Of a stretch of 64,000 nucleotides of DNA, positions 16,758-24,971 are shown one piece after another. The position numbers and the translations under genes are program-made. Origin of the DNA: Caldilineaceae bacterium bin34. Lineage in GTDB: Bacteria; Chloroflexota; Anaerolineae; Caldilineales; Caldilineaceae. The first letter of the stretch is position 1. Every line of letters starts with the position of its first letter. The notes under the pieces were generated by a model. It did no database searches. It worked only from the letters and a program-made list of their open reading frames with translations, and was not told where the DNA came from. Where the stretch lies: positions 1-64,000 of the forward strand of contig MPMO01000020.1 of NCBI GenBank assembly GCA_002238555.1, given 5' to 3'.

Positions 16758-17957
16758 ATGAGACGCGATCTGGTGGCCACGGCCTTACTGATGGGCGCCG
16801 GCATGTTGACAGTTGCACCCGGTGCCATCGTGGCACCTTCCCTGCTGGAGCTCGCGGAGTATCTTGGCGGCGGTGTCGCCGGTGCGAGCGCGGCCAATCT
16901 GTTCCTGGTCATGCCGTCCGTGGGTCTTGTGGTTGCCGCGCCCGTGGCCGGCTGGCTGGCGGACCGTTTCGGGCGGTGGCACACCCTCCTTGGCTCCGTG
17001 GTGTTGTTGGTTCTCAGCGGTGTCAGCGGCTACTGGACGACGCAGTATCCGCTGATGTTGATGGAACGGTTCGCGCTGGGCTGCAGCATTGCCGGGACCG
17101 CCACCAGTTCCGCTTCACTCTTGGGAGCCCTGCCGGAAGAGGCCAGGCGCCAAAGCCTGCTGGGCAAGCAGTCTGCCTTCACCAATGTGGCGGGCCTGGC
17201 ATATCTGTTTCTGGGAGGACAACTGGCCGCCATGCATTGGCAGCTATCCTTCCTGATCTACCTGTGGCCGGTCGTACTGGTGCCGTTCCTGGCGGTCAAC
17301 CTGCGAACAGAGCCGCCCGCACAAGTGTCAAAGATTGAGGGTTCCGGACAAGGGTTTGTCGTGTGGCTGCGCGGGCCGGCGATGCCGGTCCTGCTCCTGA
17401 CTTGGGGATTGGGCTGCCTGACCATGATCTTCATCTACTCGCTGGTCACGGTGCATCCCTATCGCATGCAGGAGCTGGGGCTTGACGATCCAAGGATTGT
17501 GTCGCTGACCATCATGATGGCTGCGGCGTCATCGGCTGTCGCCAGCTGGAATTTGCGCAGAGTCGGCCGCTATCTGGGGCCCTACGCCGTCTTCGCGCTT
17601 ACCTTCCTCCTGTTTGCGGCGGGATTCCTGATTGTGGCAGTGGCCACGGAACTCTGGCATGTGGTGTTGGGCAACTTGGTTCTGGGGATTGGCATGGGCC
17701 TCCCCGTTCCCAACGGGGCGGCGTGGCTGAGCGGGTTGACTCCCGGCCTTTGGCGGAGCCGCGTCCTGGGTGTATTCAACACATTCGTGTTCATGGGCCA
17801 GTTTCTGTCCCTTTGGCTTATCCGCGTGTCGGATGCCTTCTCCCCCCACATCTATCACGTCAATTGGGGTCTGGGCCTCGCGTGCCTGGGCATTGCCTGC
17901 CTGATCGCTGCCACGGTTCCCTATGTGCACCGGCTGTCGAGCCGGCTTGGAACATAG
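16758..17957 (+). CDS. Major facilitator superfamily transporter
   Basis: A 399-residue protein with about 12 hydrophobic segments. The signature loop between helices 2 and 3, GWLADRFGRWHTLLG, is typical of MFS drug and sugar exporters. A central polar loop near residues 185-205 divides two six-helix halves. The ATG at 16758 is chosen because the first helix begins soon after; an in-frame ATG at 16662 would add 32 polar residues. Substrate is unknown. A deleted, decayed second copy of this gene lies at 19662-19790, so the gene family has been duplicated locally. Confidence 0.85.
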   Translation: MRRDLVATALLMGAGMLTVAPGAIVAPSLLELAEYLGGGVAGASAANLFLVMPSVGLVVAAPVAGWLADRFGRWHTLLGSVVLLVLSGVSGYWTTQYPLMLMERFALGCSIAGTATSSASLLGALPEEARRQSLLGKQSAFTNVAGLAYLFLGGQLAAMHWQLSFLIYLWPVVLVPFLAVNLRTEPPAQVSKIEGSGQGFVVWLRGPAMPVLLLTWGLGCLTMIFIYSLVTVHPYRMQELGLDDPRIVSLTIMMAAASSAVASWNLRRVGRYLGPYAVFALTFLLFAAGFLIVAVATELWHVVLGNLVLGIGMGLPVPNGAAWLSGLTPGLWRSRVLGVFNTFVFMGQFLSLWLIRVSDAFSPHIYHVNWGLGLACLGIACLIAATVPYVHRLSSRLGT

Positions 17958-18159
17958 GCCGGACCGTCGTATTCCGATAGGAGGTTGCGTCGGGGAGCCT
18001 TGGGACGTGGCCTGTTCAAGTTCAATCACGCGCCATGGCAAGGCTTTGGCAAATCCTGTCCATCCTCCTGCCTCTGCTGGCATTGAAACTTTGTGAAAGA
18101 AGAGAATTTATGAAATAAGAGAAGCATATAATCAGGAATTGACGTGGTAAAATGCGTAT

Positions 18160-18349
18160 GTCGGATCAAGAGCGGGCGTAACAACCGCCACCGGCCGGCC
18201 CGCGGGGCAGGGGCCGCTGCACGGCGAGGGGCGATCCCATGGGGGACCCCGAAGACTCGTGAACAAGGCAGGCGAGAGCCTGTGAGAGGTCGCAAGACCT
18301 CCTGTAGCCATGGTGTCAACTCCTGGTTATAAGCCCCAAAGAAGGGCTT
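18160..18349 (+). ncRNA. Structured repeat, copy A: possible RNA element
   Basis: The first 108 bases (18160-18267) recur at 20292-20399 with about 17 substitutions and no gaps. Copy A then continues with two perfect hairpins closed by GNRA tetraloops: CAGGC-GAGA-GCCTG at 18269-18282 and GAGGTC-GCAA-GACCTC at 18286-18301. A third is AAGCCC with GGGCTT at 18331-18349. A conserved short hairpin TCCC/GGGGA lies inside the repeat. Such tetraloops are a hallmark of folded RNA. Candidates are a HEARO/omega-RNA-type guide of IscB systems, which occur as stand-alone copies in some Chloroflexota, another transposon RNA, or a leader of the downstream Uma2 gene. The rest of 17958-18449 shows no gene; a TAGAAT box stands at 18406-18411. 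Confidence 0.5.
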
Positions 18350-18449
18350 GGTACTGCCCGGTGGCGGAGCAGGGCACCCGTCCCGTCCCGCCGGCCGGGC
18401 CCGGGTAGAATGGGGCCGTTCGGAGTGACCGGGCACGGGAGTCACAGAT

Positions 18450-19607
18450 ATGAATGCGGTGGAACTGCGGAAGCCAATCCGGTCCGTGGCCGACGAGCGC
18501 GCGCCGGCGCGCCCGGATCCGGCCTGGGACTGGCAGGTGGCGCCGCGGCACGGTGACACCGATGCTGTCACGGCGCGCGCGGCCTGGGCAAAGCGGATTG
18601 CCTGGCGGCTGGCCCATCCCGAGGCCTGGCGGGGAGAGCTTGCGCAATTGGTGTACTTCGATCCCGCATACACCTACGACGAGGCCCACGAGTACCAGGA
18701 TGAAGGGACCACCGACCCGCATCTGAGCGTGGACCTGCGCCATTGGACTCTGACCGAGGACGGCTTTGTGAGTCCCCAGCACTACAGACACACCCCCCTC
18801 CTTGTGGCCATGCTCTTCGTGCTCCGCGCCATGTTCGGCAACCGCGTGGAGCGGGAACCGGAGGTCCACTTCGATCCGGACTTCGGGGGCCGTGCCGGCA
18901 TGTACACCGAGAAGGGGCATCCGGTTTCGCAGGTGGAGCCGGATTTGGTGGTGCTGCCGCGGGAACTGCTGTTGCCGGAAGATGCGGAGCGGACCAGGGA
19001 AGGGCGCACGATGCGGCTCGACCGGGGCCACCCGGTCCCCGAACTGGTGGTGGAGATCCTGTCCCCCACCACCAGAACCAAGGATGTGAGGGGGAAGCTG
19101 CGACTGTATGCCGACCTTGGCATTGCCGAGTACCTGACCTGCGATCCCGGCGGTGAACCCGAACCCGATGTACCCGCGGCACTTCAGTTCTTCCGCCTGC
19201 AGCCGGATGACCGCTACCGGCAGGACGAGGACGCGCCGGCCTACTTCAGCACCGTGTGCGATACGCACGTGCGCCTGTGGCAGCCGGACACGCGGCGGCC
19301 GCCGCGCTTCCAATGGTGGGATGCAGGACAGGGCCGCTGGCGTGATCAGGCGGCCGACGCGGAATACCAACGGGAACGGTACAACCGGGAGCGGGAAGCC
19401 GAGCGGGAACGGCACAACCGGGAACTGCGGACAACCCGGCTGGAAGTAGCTGTTGACCTGCTGCACAAGCTCCTGCCCGACCAGGTGGCCCCGGCGGACC
19501 GGGATCGGATCGAGGAATCTTGGCGCCGGGACGGCCCTCCCGCGGATGTGGTCGACCGCATCCTGGCCGTTCGGGAGTCACCGGCTGAATGGCGGTCCCT
19601 GCTGTAG
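18450..19607 (+). CDS. Uma2-family (DUF820) predicted endonuclease
   Basis: A 385-residue protein with a Uma2/PD-(D/E)XK nuclease domain near residues 60-235. The pattern VEPDLVVLPRE, then PELVVEILSPTTRTKDVRGKL with DLGIAEYLTCDP, matches this family, in which the Asp and Glu-x-x-Ser line carry the metal site. After residue 300 the chain becomes strongly charged (EYQRERYNREREAERERHN), a likely coiled coil, as often found in Uma2 proteins of cyanobacteria and Chloroflexota. These families are numerous and poorly understood; a role in mobile DNA is suspected. Copy A of the structured repeat lies directly upstream. Confidence 0.82.
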   Translation: MNAVELRKPIRSVADERAPARPDPAWDWQVAPRHGDTDAVTARAAWAKRIAWRLAHPEAWRGELAQLVYFDPAYTYDEAHEYQDEGTTDPHLSVDLRHWTLTEDGFVSPQHYRHTPLLVAMLFVLRAMFGNRVEREPEVHFDPDFGGRAGMYTEKGHPVSQVEPDLVVLPRELLLPEDAERTREGRTMRLDRGHPVPELVVEILSPTTRTKDVRGKLRLYADLGIAEYLTCDPGGEPEPDVPAALQFFRLQPDDRYRQDEDAPAYFSTVCDTHVRLWQPDTRRPPRFQWWDAGQGRWRDQAADAEYQRERYNREREAERERHNRELRTTRLEVAVDLLHKLLPDQVAPADRDRIEESWRRDGPPADVVDRILAVRESPAEWRSLL

Positions 19608-19661
19608 GTCCCGGTTGAGGACCGGACAGGGACTGATGTCCGCGGGCCCTGAGCCGGGCTC

Positions 19662-19790
19662 CATGTGGTGCCGGGCAACTTGGTTCTGGGCATTGGCATG
19701 AGCCTCCCGGTGCCTGACGCAGCCGCTTGGCTGATGCGTGTGTGGGGATTCTTCTTGCCCCGCGTCCACCACGTCAATTGAGGTCTGGGC
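19662..19790 (+). pseudogene. Deleted relic of the MFS gene
   Basis: The frame reads HVVPGNLVLGIGMSLPVP, close to HVVLGNLVLGIGMGLPVP of the intact MFS protein at 16758-17957. It then jumps over about 45 residues to MRVWGFFLPRVHHVN, matching IRVSDAFSPHIYHVN, and hits a TGA. So this is an internal-deletion remnant of a paralogue. The remaining sequence of 19608-20291 shows no credible gene on either strand. Confidence 0.7.
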
Positions 19791-20291
19791 ACAGACGGAT
19801 GTCTCTGAACCTTGGCCTCGGTTCCGGCGAAGGCTTGGGTACTGGCCGTGCTTGTGCAACCAGTTCGAATCCATAACCGCATGGCCGCTGCTGGCCATGC
19901 CCACGAACATACCAAACCTCGCAACCGTCGCCTGTTGGCGGGCCGGTTGTTTCCAACAGTCCGCAACCGAGTCAAACCGGGTCGGGGGTGCTGCCGGTCT
20001 GTCCCGGGGTCGGCTCCCGCCGCCCTCACAGTTGAGCAGGCTTGATTTCCGGCCGGCAACCTCGGCCGGCACGTGGCCTGATTCCGCCAATCCACAACTC
20101 CGGACACACAGTGCCCTTGGACTGGACTTGGTTGCAGCGATGAGCTCGACAGTCACACAGGATCACACTGCCGTCCCCAAGGATTTCGTGCCGGGCCACG
20201 TCTTAATGGATCAGTGGTCCCATTCTGTGTGGGCAATGGCTGGATGATGGATGAGGCAGTGAGTAGAAGCAGGCTTTTGCCCAATCTGCTT

Positions 20292-20399
20292 GTCGGATCA
20301 AGAGCGGACGCAACCACCGCCACCGGCCGTCCCGTGGCACAGGGGAAGCTGCACGGCGAGAGGCGATCCCGTTGGGGACCTCAAGGACCCGTGAACAAG
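20292..20399 (+). repeat. Structured repeat, copy B
   Basis: This is the second copy of the 108-bp unit at 18160-18267, about 85% identical without gaps. It keeps GTCGGATCAAGAGCGG, the ACCGCCACCGGCC block, the GCTGCACGGCGAG block, the TCCC/GGGGA hairpin and GTGAACAAG. The GNRA hairpins that follow copy A are absent here. The unit ends 29 bases before the sigma-factor start at 20429, so it forms that gene's leader or was inserted there. Most changes alter codons in every frame, which speaks against a coding role. Confidence 0.6.
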
Positions 20400-20428
20400 A
20401 GTGGACAAGCCCAGTTCTACTGAGTGCC

Positions 20429-20983
20429 ATGGATGACATAAGGATGGACGACAGCCAACTGGTTCGCCTGGCGTGCACAGGCGACCGTGGCGCATTCTCG
20501 GTGTTGCTTGAGCGACACTACGCGCGGATTTTCCGGATGGCGGTTCGGTTGCTCGGCGATGTCGATGACGCGGAAGAACTGGCCCAGGATGTCTGTGTCG
20601 CCCTGGTTGCCAAGTTGCCTTCGTATCGCGGCGAGAGCCGGTTCACCACTTGGCTCTACCGGGTCGTCGTCAATGCGGCACACGATGCCGTGCGCCGCAA
20701 CCACGCTCGATGCCGGAAGCAACGCGACTATGTTGAGGTCCGTGCGATCGAACGTGATGGCCAAGCTGTGACTGCTGAAGAGTTGGTTTGGCTGAGGTGG
20801 GCGCTGGACCAGCTGTCGGACGAGTTGCGGGCAACGGTGGTCCTGGTGATCGATGAGGGCTTGCCGCATGCCGAGGCAGGCGAAGTGCTCGGTGTATCCG
20901 AATCAACAGTGTCTTGGCGGATGTACGAGGTGCGCAGGCGTCTGCGTGCCTTGGCAGCCGACGATGAGGAGATGGTCCCGTGA
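20429..20983 (+). CDS. ECF-type RNA polymerase sigma factor
   Basis: A 184-residue extracytoplasmic-function sigma factor. Region 2 runs from RHYARIFRMAVRLLGDVDDAEELAQDV to FTTWLYRVVVNAAHD, binding core polymerase and the -10 element. Region 4 has the helix-turn-helix HAEAGEVLGVSESTVSWRM, which contacts the -35 element. ATGs at 20429 and 20444 are both possible; 20429 is kept. Its TGA overlaps the GTG start of the next gene at 20980 (GTGA), the usual arrangement for a sigma factor and its anti-sigma partner. Confidence 0.9.
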   Translation: MDDIRMDDSQLVRLACTGDRGAFSVLLERHYARIFRMAVRLLGDVDDAEELAQDVCVALVAKLPSYRGESRFTTWLYRVVVNAAHDAVRRNHARCRKQRDYVEVRAIERDGQAVTAEELVWLRWALDQLSDELRATVVLVIDEGLPHAEAGEVLGVSESTVSWRMYEVRRRLRALAADDEEMVP

Positions 20984-21792
20984 GTGACGAACTGGAAAGA
21001 CTCAAGAAGGCGTTGCTCGCCACCAGGCCGCGGCCGTCGGTCGAGGCGCAGAAGCAGGCAATGGCGGCAGCCACATCGGCTTTCGATCGTCGCCACCAAG
21101 GAAATCGGACAGAGGCACGCCAAGAAGTGCGTGTCTCGGGGAAAGGCGTATCTTCACCAGCCCATCATGGGCGCAATCGGGAGACAGCCATGTCGGGCGC
21201 GAGGATAGTCGAAATCGAACAGCAGATCGGTAAGTTGACGGCGGAACTCAGTGCTCTCCGCAAGAACCGACTGGGAACACCGGTCCCCAATTACACCTTT
21301 GCAACGTTGACCGGGCAGGCGACGCTACACGACCTTTTTGGTGGACGCGACAAGTTGCTGGCCATCCACAACATGGGACAGGACTGCCGCTATTGCACGT
21401 TATGGGCGGATGGTTTCAACGGCTTGCTGGCCCATCTGGAGTCGGCCCTGTCCGTTGTTCTGCTCTCGAAGGATCCGCCGGTGGTTCAGCGCCGGTTTGC
21501 CAACGCCCGTGGCTGGCGGTTTCGTCTGGCGTCACATGGCGGTGGGGCCTACATGCGAGAGCAGTCGGTGGTCGAAGGCCAGGACAACTATCCGGGCGCC
21601 GTGGTTTACCAGCGGCAGGGCGACATCATTCTGCGCCGGAATGCCTGTGTGTTTGGCCCCGGCGACCTCTACTGTTCCTTATGGGGCCTGCTGGGCCTGG
21701 CGGGGCTGGGCGAAGAGGATTGGACCCCACAGTATTCCTATGGGAGCTGCCCGGAAACGCTGGAGGATGGCGGCTCGGATGTGCTCGCATGA
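20980..21792 (+). CDS. DUF899 thioredoxin-like protein behind an anti-sigma-like N-terminus
   Basis: A 270-residue frame. Residues 1-70 (SDELERLKKALLATRPRPS, then AFDRR) resemble the N-terminus of anti-sigma or VWA proteins that partner ECF factors. Residues 71-270 are a DUF899 domain, a thioredoxin-fold family of unknown role, with MGQDCRYCTLWADGFNG, an LLSKDPP strand and FGPGDLYCSLWGLL. An internal ATG at 21190 has GGGAGA seven bases upstream, so DUF899 may also be made alone. The frame may be a real fusion, or a deletion that joined the remains of an anti-sigma gene to a DUF899 gene. Confidence 0.75.
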   Translation: MSDELERLKKALLATRPRPSVEAQKQAMAAATSAFDRRHQGNRTEARQEVRVSGKGVSSPAHHGRNRETAMSGARIVEIEQQIGKLTAELSALRKNRLGTPVPNYTFATLTGQATLHDLFGGRDKLLAIHNMGQDCRYCTLWADGFNGLLAHLESALSVVLLSKDPPVVQRRFANARGWRFRLASHGGGAYMREQSVVEGQDNYPGAVVYQRQGDIILRRNACVFGPGDLYCSLWGLLGLAGLGEEDWTPQYSYGSCPETLEDGGSDVLA

Positions 21793-21859
21793 GCGGAGCA
21801 GGCATCGGTGTCTCCTCACCCCCAGGGCTTGTGGACATTGGCGAACGGGCCGCACAGCC

Positions 21860-22180
21860 GGCTGCTGCCGGTACCGGACACGAAGGGTGCCGGCTGGCAG
21901 GTGATCTCCCTTGAGCAGGATGGCGATGCACCGTCCGCGTCTGAGGCTTTGCAGGTAAATCCAGCCGCGTACGGGCCAGACCTTGGCGGTGTAGGAATCC
22001 GCGTTGGCCACGATCCGGTTCGTCACATGGGACCGGTCGCTCTGCCGTTGCTTCCGCATCCAGCGGTGCAGGTACGGATCCTCGGTCCAGTGATTGCGCT
22101 GGGCAACCCGAACAGCCGCTGGGTTCCGCCTTGTCGTCTCGGGTGCGTTGCCACACGGTCCGCTTGCGACGCTTCTTGGA
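21860..22180 (-). pseudogene. Decayed transposase fragment, possibly TnpB-like
   Basis: One minus-strand frame reads QRNHWTEDPYLHRWMRKQRQ, then SHVTNRIVANADSYTAKV, RGWIYLQSLRRGRCIAI and LKGDHLPAGTLRV. This looks like the N-terminal strand-rich part of an IS605/IS1341 OrfB (TnpB)-type protein. An earlier piece rich in K and R (ARKASKKRRKRTVWQR) lies in another frame near 22180-22260, so at least one frameshift has occurred. The start, RuvC core and zinc finger are not visible. The rest of 21793-22358 shows no gene. Family assignment is uncertain. Confidence 0.35.
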
Positions 22181-22358
22181 GGCCTTCCGCGCCGCGGAGA
22201 TGTTCTCCGTAGTGTCGGCTGGCTCGGTCTTTCCCAACCGGGTCGGGAGGCCGTGCCTGCCGTAGCTCTCCGCCCTCCAGGCGGCGCGGATGTTGTAGGT
22301 GGAAAGCGGGGCGATGACCAACATTGCCCCGCTGAGGGTCTGCAGCCTGGTGGTCGCC

Positions 22359-23255
22359 CTACTTTCCTTGGCGCTCACCGATAGTCAGGTGCATCTCCCG
22401 GACTTCGCCGGCGCGTACTATGCGAACCGATGTCTTCGTCCCCACCGATTCACTCCCAAGCAGTGCCATCAGGTCGTCGGGGTGTCTCACAGGTTCGCCG
22501 TTCAGGGACACGATCGTGTCTCCGAGGAGTAGGTTCCCTTGCTCGGCGGCACTGTCCTTCTCCACCGAGACCACCAGGAGGCCTGTCTCCTGCTCCAACT
22601 GGACTTCCTCGGGCAGCCGTACCATATGAAAACCAACGCCCAGATAGCCACGCCGTATGCGGCCGTGGGCCAGAAGCGTTTCCACGACGGCCTGGATGGT
22701 TGAAATCGGGACCGAGACGTTGATGCCTCGGAGCATGGCCGATGTGTTCATGCCGACCACATGTCCGGACGAGTCCGCCAGAGGTCCGCCGGAGAACCCG
22801 GGCAGCATCACCACGTCGGCCTGGAGCCAGTGGCCTATCCTCCCGCCGGCCGGAGTCTGCCAACCCTCGTCCAATGCGCTGACGATGCCTAGCGTCGCTT
22901 GGACGGTCCGACCAGGTCGGCCGAGTGCCAGCACCAAATTGCCTACACGGATGCCTTCAGGCGCGCCGAGTCTCGGTGGATTGAGACCTTGGATCTCCAC
23001 TTGCAGCGCCGCCAGGTCCGTCATGGGGTCGCGGCCGATCAGCGTGGCCCCAACGGTCTCGCCGTTCGGCAGGCCTGTACGGATATTGTCGTCGCGCTCC
23101 AGCACGTGATCGGCAGTGACGACTATCCCATCCTCCGTCCACAAAATCCCGCTGGCAGGCAGTCGCCCGCGTCCCTCGACACGTACGACGCTGCTGCCAA
23201 CCGATGCCACCGTTTCGGCGAGCTCTTCGGAGAGCTGTGGTAGTGCTGTTGTCAT
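22359..23255 (-). CDS. HtrA/DegP-like serine protease with PDZ domain
   Basis: A 298-residue trypsin-like protease followed by one PDZ domain. The triad is His50 (TADHVLE), Asp80 (DPMTDLAAL) and Ser155 in GFSGGPL; most relatives have GNSGGPL. The PDZ domain begins near residue 200 with RGYLGVGF and continues through GDTIVSLNGEPV. The start at 23255 is set by GAGGAG ten bases upstream; an in-frame start at 23297 would lie inside the duplicated leader. No signal peptide or membrane anchor is seen, which is unusual for an envelope protease and suggests a cytoplasmic role. The gene follows the LuxR-type regulator. Confidence 0.88.
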   Translation of the reverse strand: MTTALPQLSEELAETVASVGSSVVRVEGRGRLPASGILWTEDGIVVTADHVLERDDNIRTGLPNGETVGATLIGRDPMTDLAALQVEIQGLNPPRLGAPEGIRVGNLVLALGRPGRTVQATLGIVSALDEGWQTPAGGRIGHWLQADVVMLPGFSGGPLADSSGHVVGMNTSAMLRGINVSVPISTIQAVVETLLAHGRIRRGYLGVGFHMVRLPEEVQLEQETGLLVVSVEKDSAAEQGNLLLGDTIVSLNGEPVRHPDDLMALLGSESVGTKTSVRIVRAGEVREMHLTIGERQGK

Positions 23256-23290
23256 TTGCTTGTTGCTCCTCTGTTGGATGCCGACCAGCC

Positions 23291-23436
23291 TCGCCATGTT
23301 CTAACAGGGTGAACCGACAGGTGTCCCCCATCGCGTTTGGGAGTACTCCTCCAGTGTAGGGACACACGAAGGCACTCTCCATCGCCCAAACGGCGAAGGG
23401 AACCCCACAATCCGGTTAGGTCACAGTGTGATGAGG
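23291..23436. repeat. Duplicated leader, copy 1
   Basis: This 146-bp segment recurs at 26050-26197 with roughly 88-90% identity. It spans the last codons of the LuxR-type gene and the whole gap to the protease start. Conserved blocks are CAGGGTGAACCGACAGG, GAGTACTCCTCCAGTGTAGG, AAGGCACTCTCCATCGCCC and TTAGGTCACAGTGTGATGAGG. It is placed to carry the promoter of the minus-strand protease gene. Confidence 0.85.
23340..23349. promoter_or_regulatory. Palindrome GGAGTACTCC, candidate operator
   Basis: A perfect 10-bp palindrome inside copy 1 of the duplicated leader. It is kept unchanged in copy 2 at 26101-26110 although flanking bases differ. On the minus strand it follows a possible -10 box (TACACT) and precedes the protease gene by about 85 bases. 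A LuxR-type regulator, such as the one encoded just upstream, could bind it. Confidence 0.45.
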
Positions 23437-24062
23437 CCGATGCGTGCGGCGCGGACGGCCGCCTCGGTTCGGCTCTGGACGTCCAGCTTGGCGAGGACCG
23501 CATTGACGTGGAACTTCACGGTGTGCTCGCTGATGTCCAGGTGGCGGGCGATGGATTTGTTCGGAAGCCCTTCCGCAAGGAGGGCCAGAACCTCGAGCTC
23601 GCGCGGGGTCAGACTCGTTCCCGCCAACGGCCAGTGCCCCTCACCGGCTGCGGGCTTGGCGGATGGGAGCAGTGCCGGATCGGACACGGCCAGGCCTTGC
23701 GCAGCCGCGAGCAGGGCGGTGGCCAAGGTCGGCCCTTCGACATCACGCGGCAAGGTGCCAAGTGCACCGGCGTACCATGCTGCCGCAGCCTGTGCCCTGT
23801 CGGGTGCCAATACGACCGTTGGCAGGCCGGTTTTCTGTGTCCGGTGGAAGTACCTCGGCGAGGAAGTCGAGTCCCATCCCAGGTCCCAGACCACAGCGTC
23901 GGGAGCATAGAGGTCCGGAACCGAGCTGGAGAATTCGGCTCCCGCCAATTGGCCGACAACGGTGCATTCCGGTTGGCCGGCGACCACGGCCGCCAGTCCG
24001 GCCCTGGTCAGCTGGTCGTCGGCCACGACCAGCACGCGTATGTCATGGCCTCGTCGAGGCAT
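23421..24062 (-). CDS. LuxR/NarL-type response regulator
   Basis: A 213-residue regulator. An N-terminal receiver domain (residues 8-125) has the acidic pair Asp15/Asp16 and the phospho-acceptor Asp60 in VVWDLG. Its later Thr/Ser and Lys positions look degenerate, so phosphorylation is not assured. The C-terminal HTH runs from LTPRELEVLALLAEG through NKSIARHLDISEHTVKFHV, the LuxR signature. No histidine kinase is found nearby. The gene sits between the ABC exporter and the protease on the same strand, and its last codons are part of the duplicated leader. Confidence 0.9.
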   Translation of the reverse strand: MPRRGHDIRVLVVADDQLTRAGLAAVVAGQPECTVVGQLAGAEFSSSVPDLYAPDAVVWDLGWDSTSSPRYFHRTQKTGLPTVVLAPDRAQAAAAWYAGALGTLPRDVEGPTLATALLAAAQGLAVSDPALLPSAKPAAGEGHWPLAGTSLTPRELEVLALLAEGLPNKSIARHLDISEHTVKFHVNAVLAKLDVQSRTEAAVRAARIGLITL

Positions 24063-24181
24063 CGGTCCGTCAGTTGTGACGACAGGGCGGGATGCTTGGG
24101 AAGATCTTCACTTCCCGCCCGCAATGCCTGGCGAGGCGGCTTCGGATCATCCTGCCGTTGCTCCGTCCTTGGCGGGGGATT

Positions 24182-24946
24182 TCACGCGGTGGCGCGGTTG
24201 TAGGTCCAGGTGGCGGCGATGAGCAATGTCACGGTGGTCGCGGCCAGAACCCAGAGACCCGGGAGTATGGAATCCCATTCCCACCCGTAGACGATGATCG
24301 TTCGTATGGACACCAGCACATAGTCGACCGGGTTCAAGGTCACCGCCCACTTGAACCATCCGGTGAGGAATTCCTTCGGCATGAATCCTGTTGTGAGGAA
24401 GGCCAGCGGCATGAACATCAGCTGGCTGGACTGGGTCAACTGGACATTCCTGGACAGTAGCGCGATTATCAGGCCGATGCAGGCGAAGGCAGTCCCGAAG
24501 ACCGCGGTCAGGGCGAGGATGGCCACTATGCCTAACCAGCCGCCCTCGAAGTTGACACCAAGGGCCAGGGTCAGGGCGAAGATGACGAGTACCTGCATCA
24601 GCGTCCGCGTGCCTGAGCGGAGCAGTGTGCCCATGAGCATCGAAAAGCGGTTCACGGGTGCCAGCAGCAACTTGTCGAAGTAGCCGGACAGCATGTCGGT
24701 GAGCAGGGAGAAGGCGACATCGGCGCCGTTCATGACCACGGCCATCACGATGAGCATGCCGGTAATGTAGGCGGCATAGTCGTCCGCGGGAAAACCGGGC
24801 ATGCTGGTCATACCCCTGAGGGGTGTTCCGAAGAAGAGGAACATGAACACGGACGGGAGCAGCGAGGAGACGACCAGGGACGGTTGTCCCAGCCAGCCTT
24901 TGAGGTCGCGCACATAAATAAAGTAGGTTGCTCGAACAGTGTTCAT
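24182..24946 (-). CDS. ABC-2 type exporter permease
   Basis: A 254-residue integral membrane protein with about six hydrophobic segments, typical of the ABC-2/DrrB family that exports drugs, lipids or polysaccharides. The conserved region after helix 4 reads FGTAFACIGLIIALLSRN and is followed by QLMFMPLAFLTTGFMP. It starts 25 bases after the ATPase gene stop, so the two form one transporter. Substrate is unknown. Confidence 0.9.
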   Translation of the reverse strand: MNTVRATYFIYVRDLKGWLGQPSLVVSSLLPSVFMFLFFGTPLRGMTSMPGFPADDYAAYITGMLIVMAVVMNGADVAFSLLTDMLSGYFDKLLLAPVNRFSMLMGTLLRSGTRTLMQVLVIFALTLALGVNFEGGWLGIVAILALTAVFGTAFACIGLIIALLSRNVQLTQSSQLMFMPLAFLTTGFMPKEFLTGWFKWAVTLNPVDYVLVSIRTIIVYGWEWDSILPGLWVLAATTVTLLIAATWTYNRATA

Positions 24947-24971
24947 GGAAGCCGTCTCCGATTCAAGTCCA

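Noticed and set aside
16318..16836. Minus-strand gene between the chaperonin and MFS genes
   Set aside because: Only a short kinase-like piece is recognisable; the rest is low-complexity with no start signal, so a relic is more likely.
18160..18290. Small protein encoded by the 108-bp repeat
   Set aside because: In all frames the differences between copies mostly change amino acids, and the ends differ. No conserved start or ribosome site is present.
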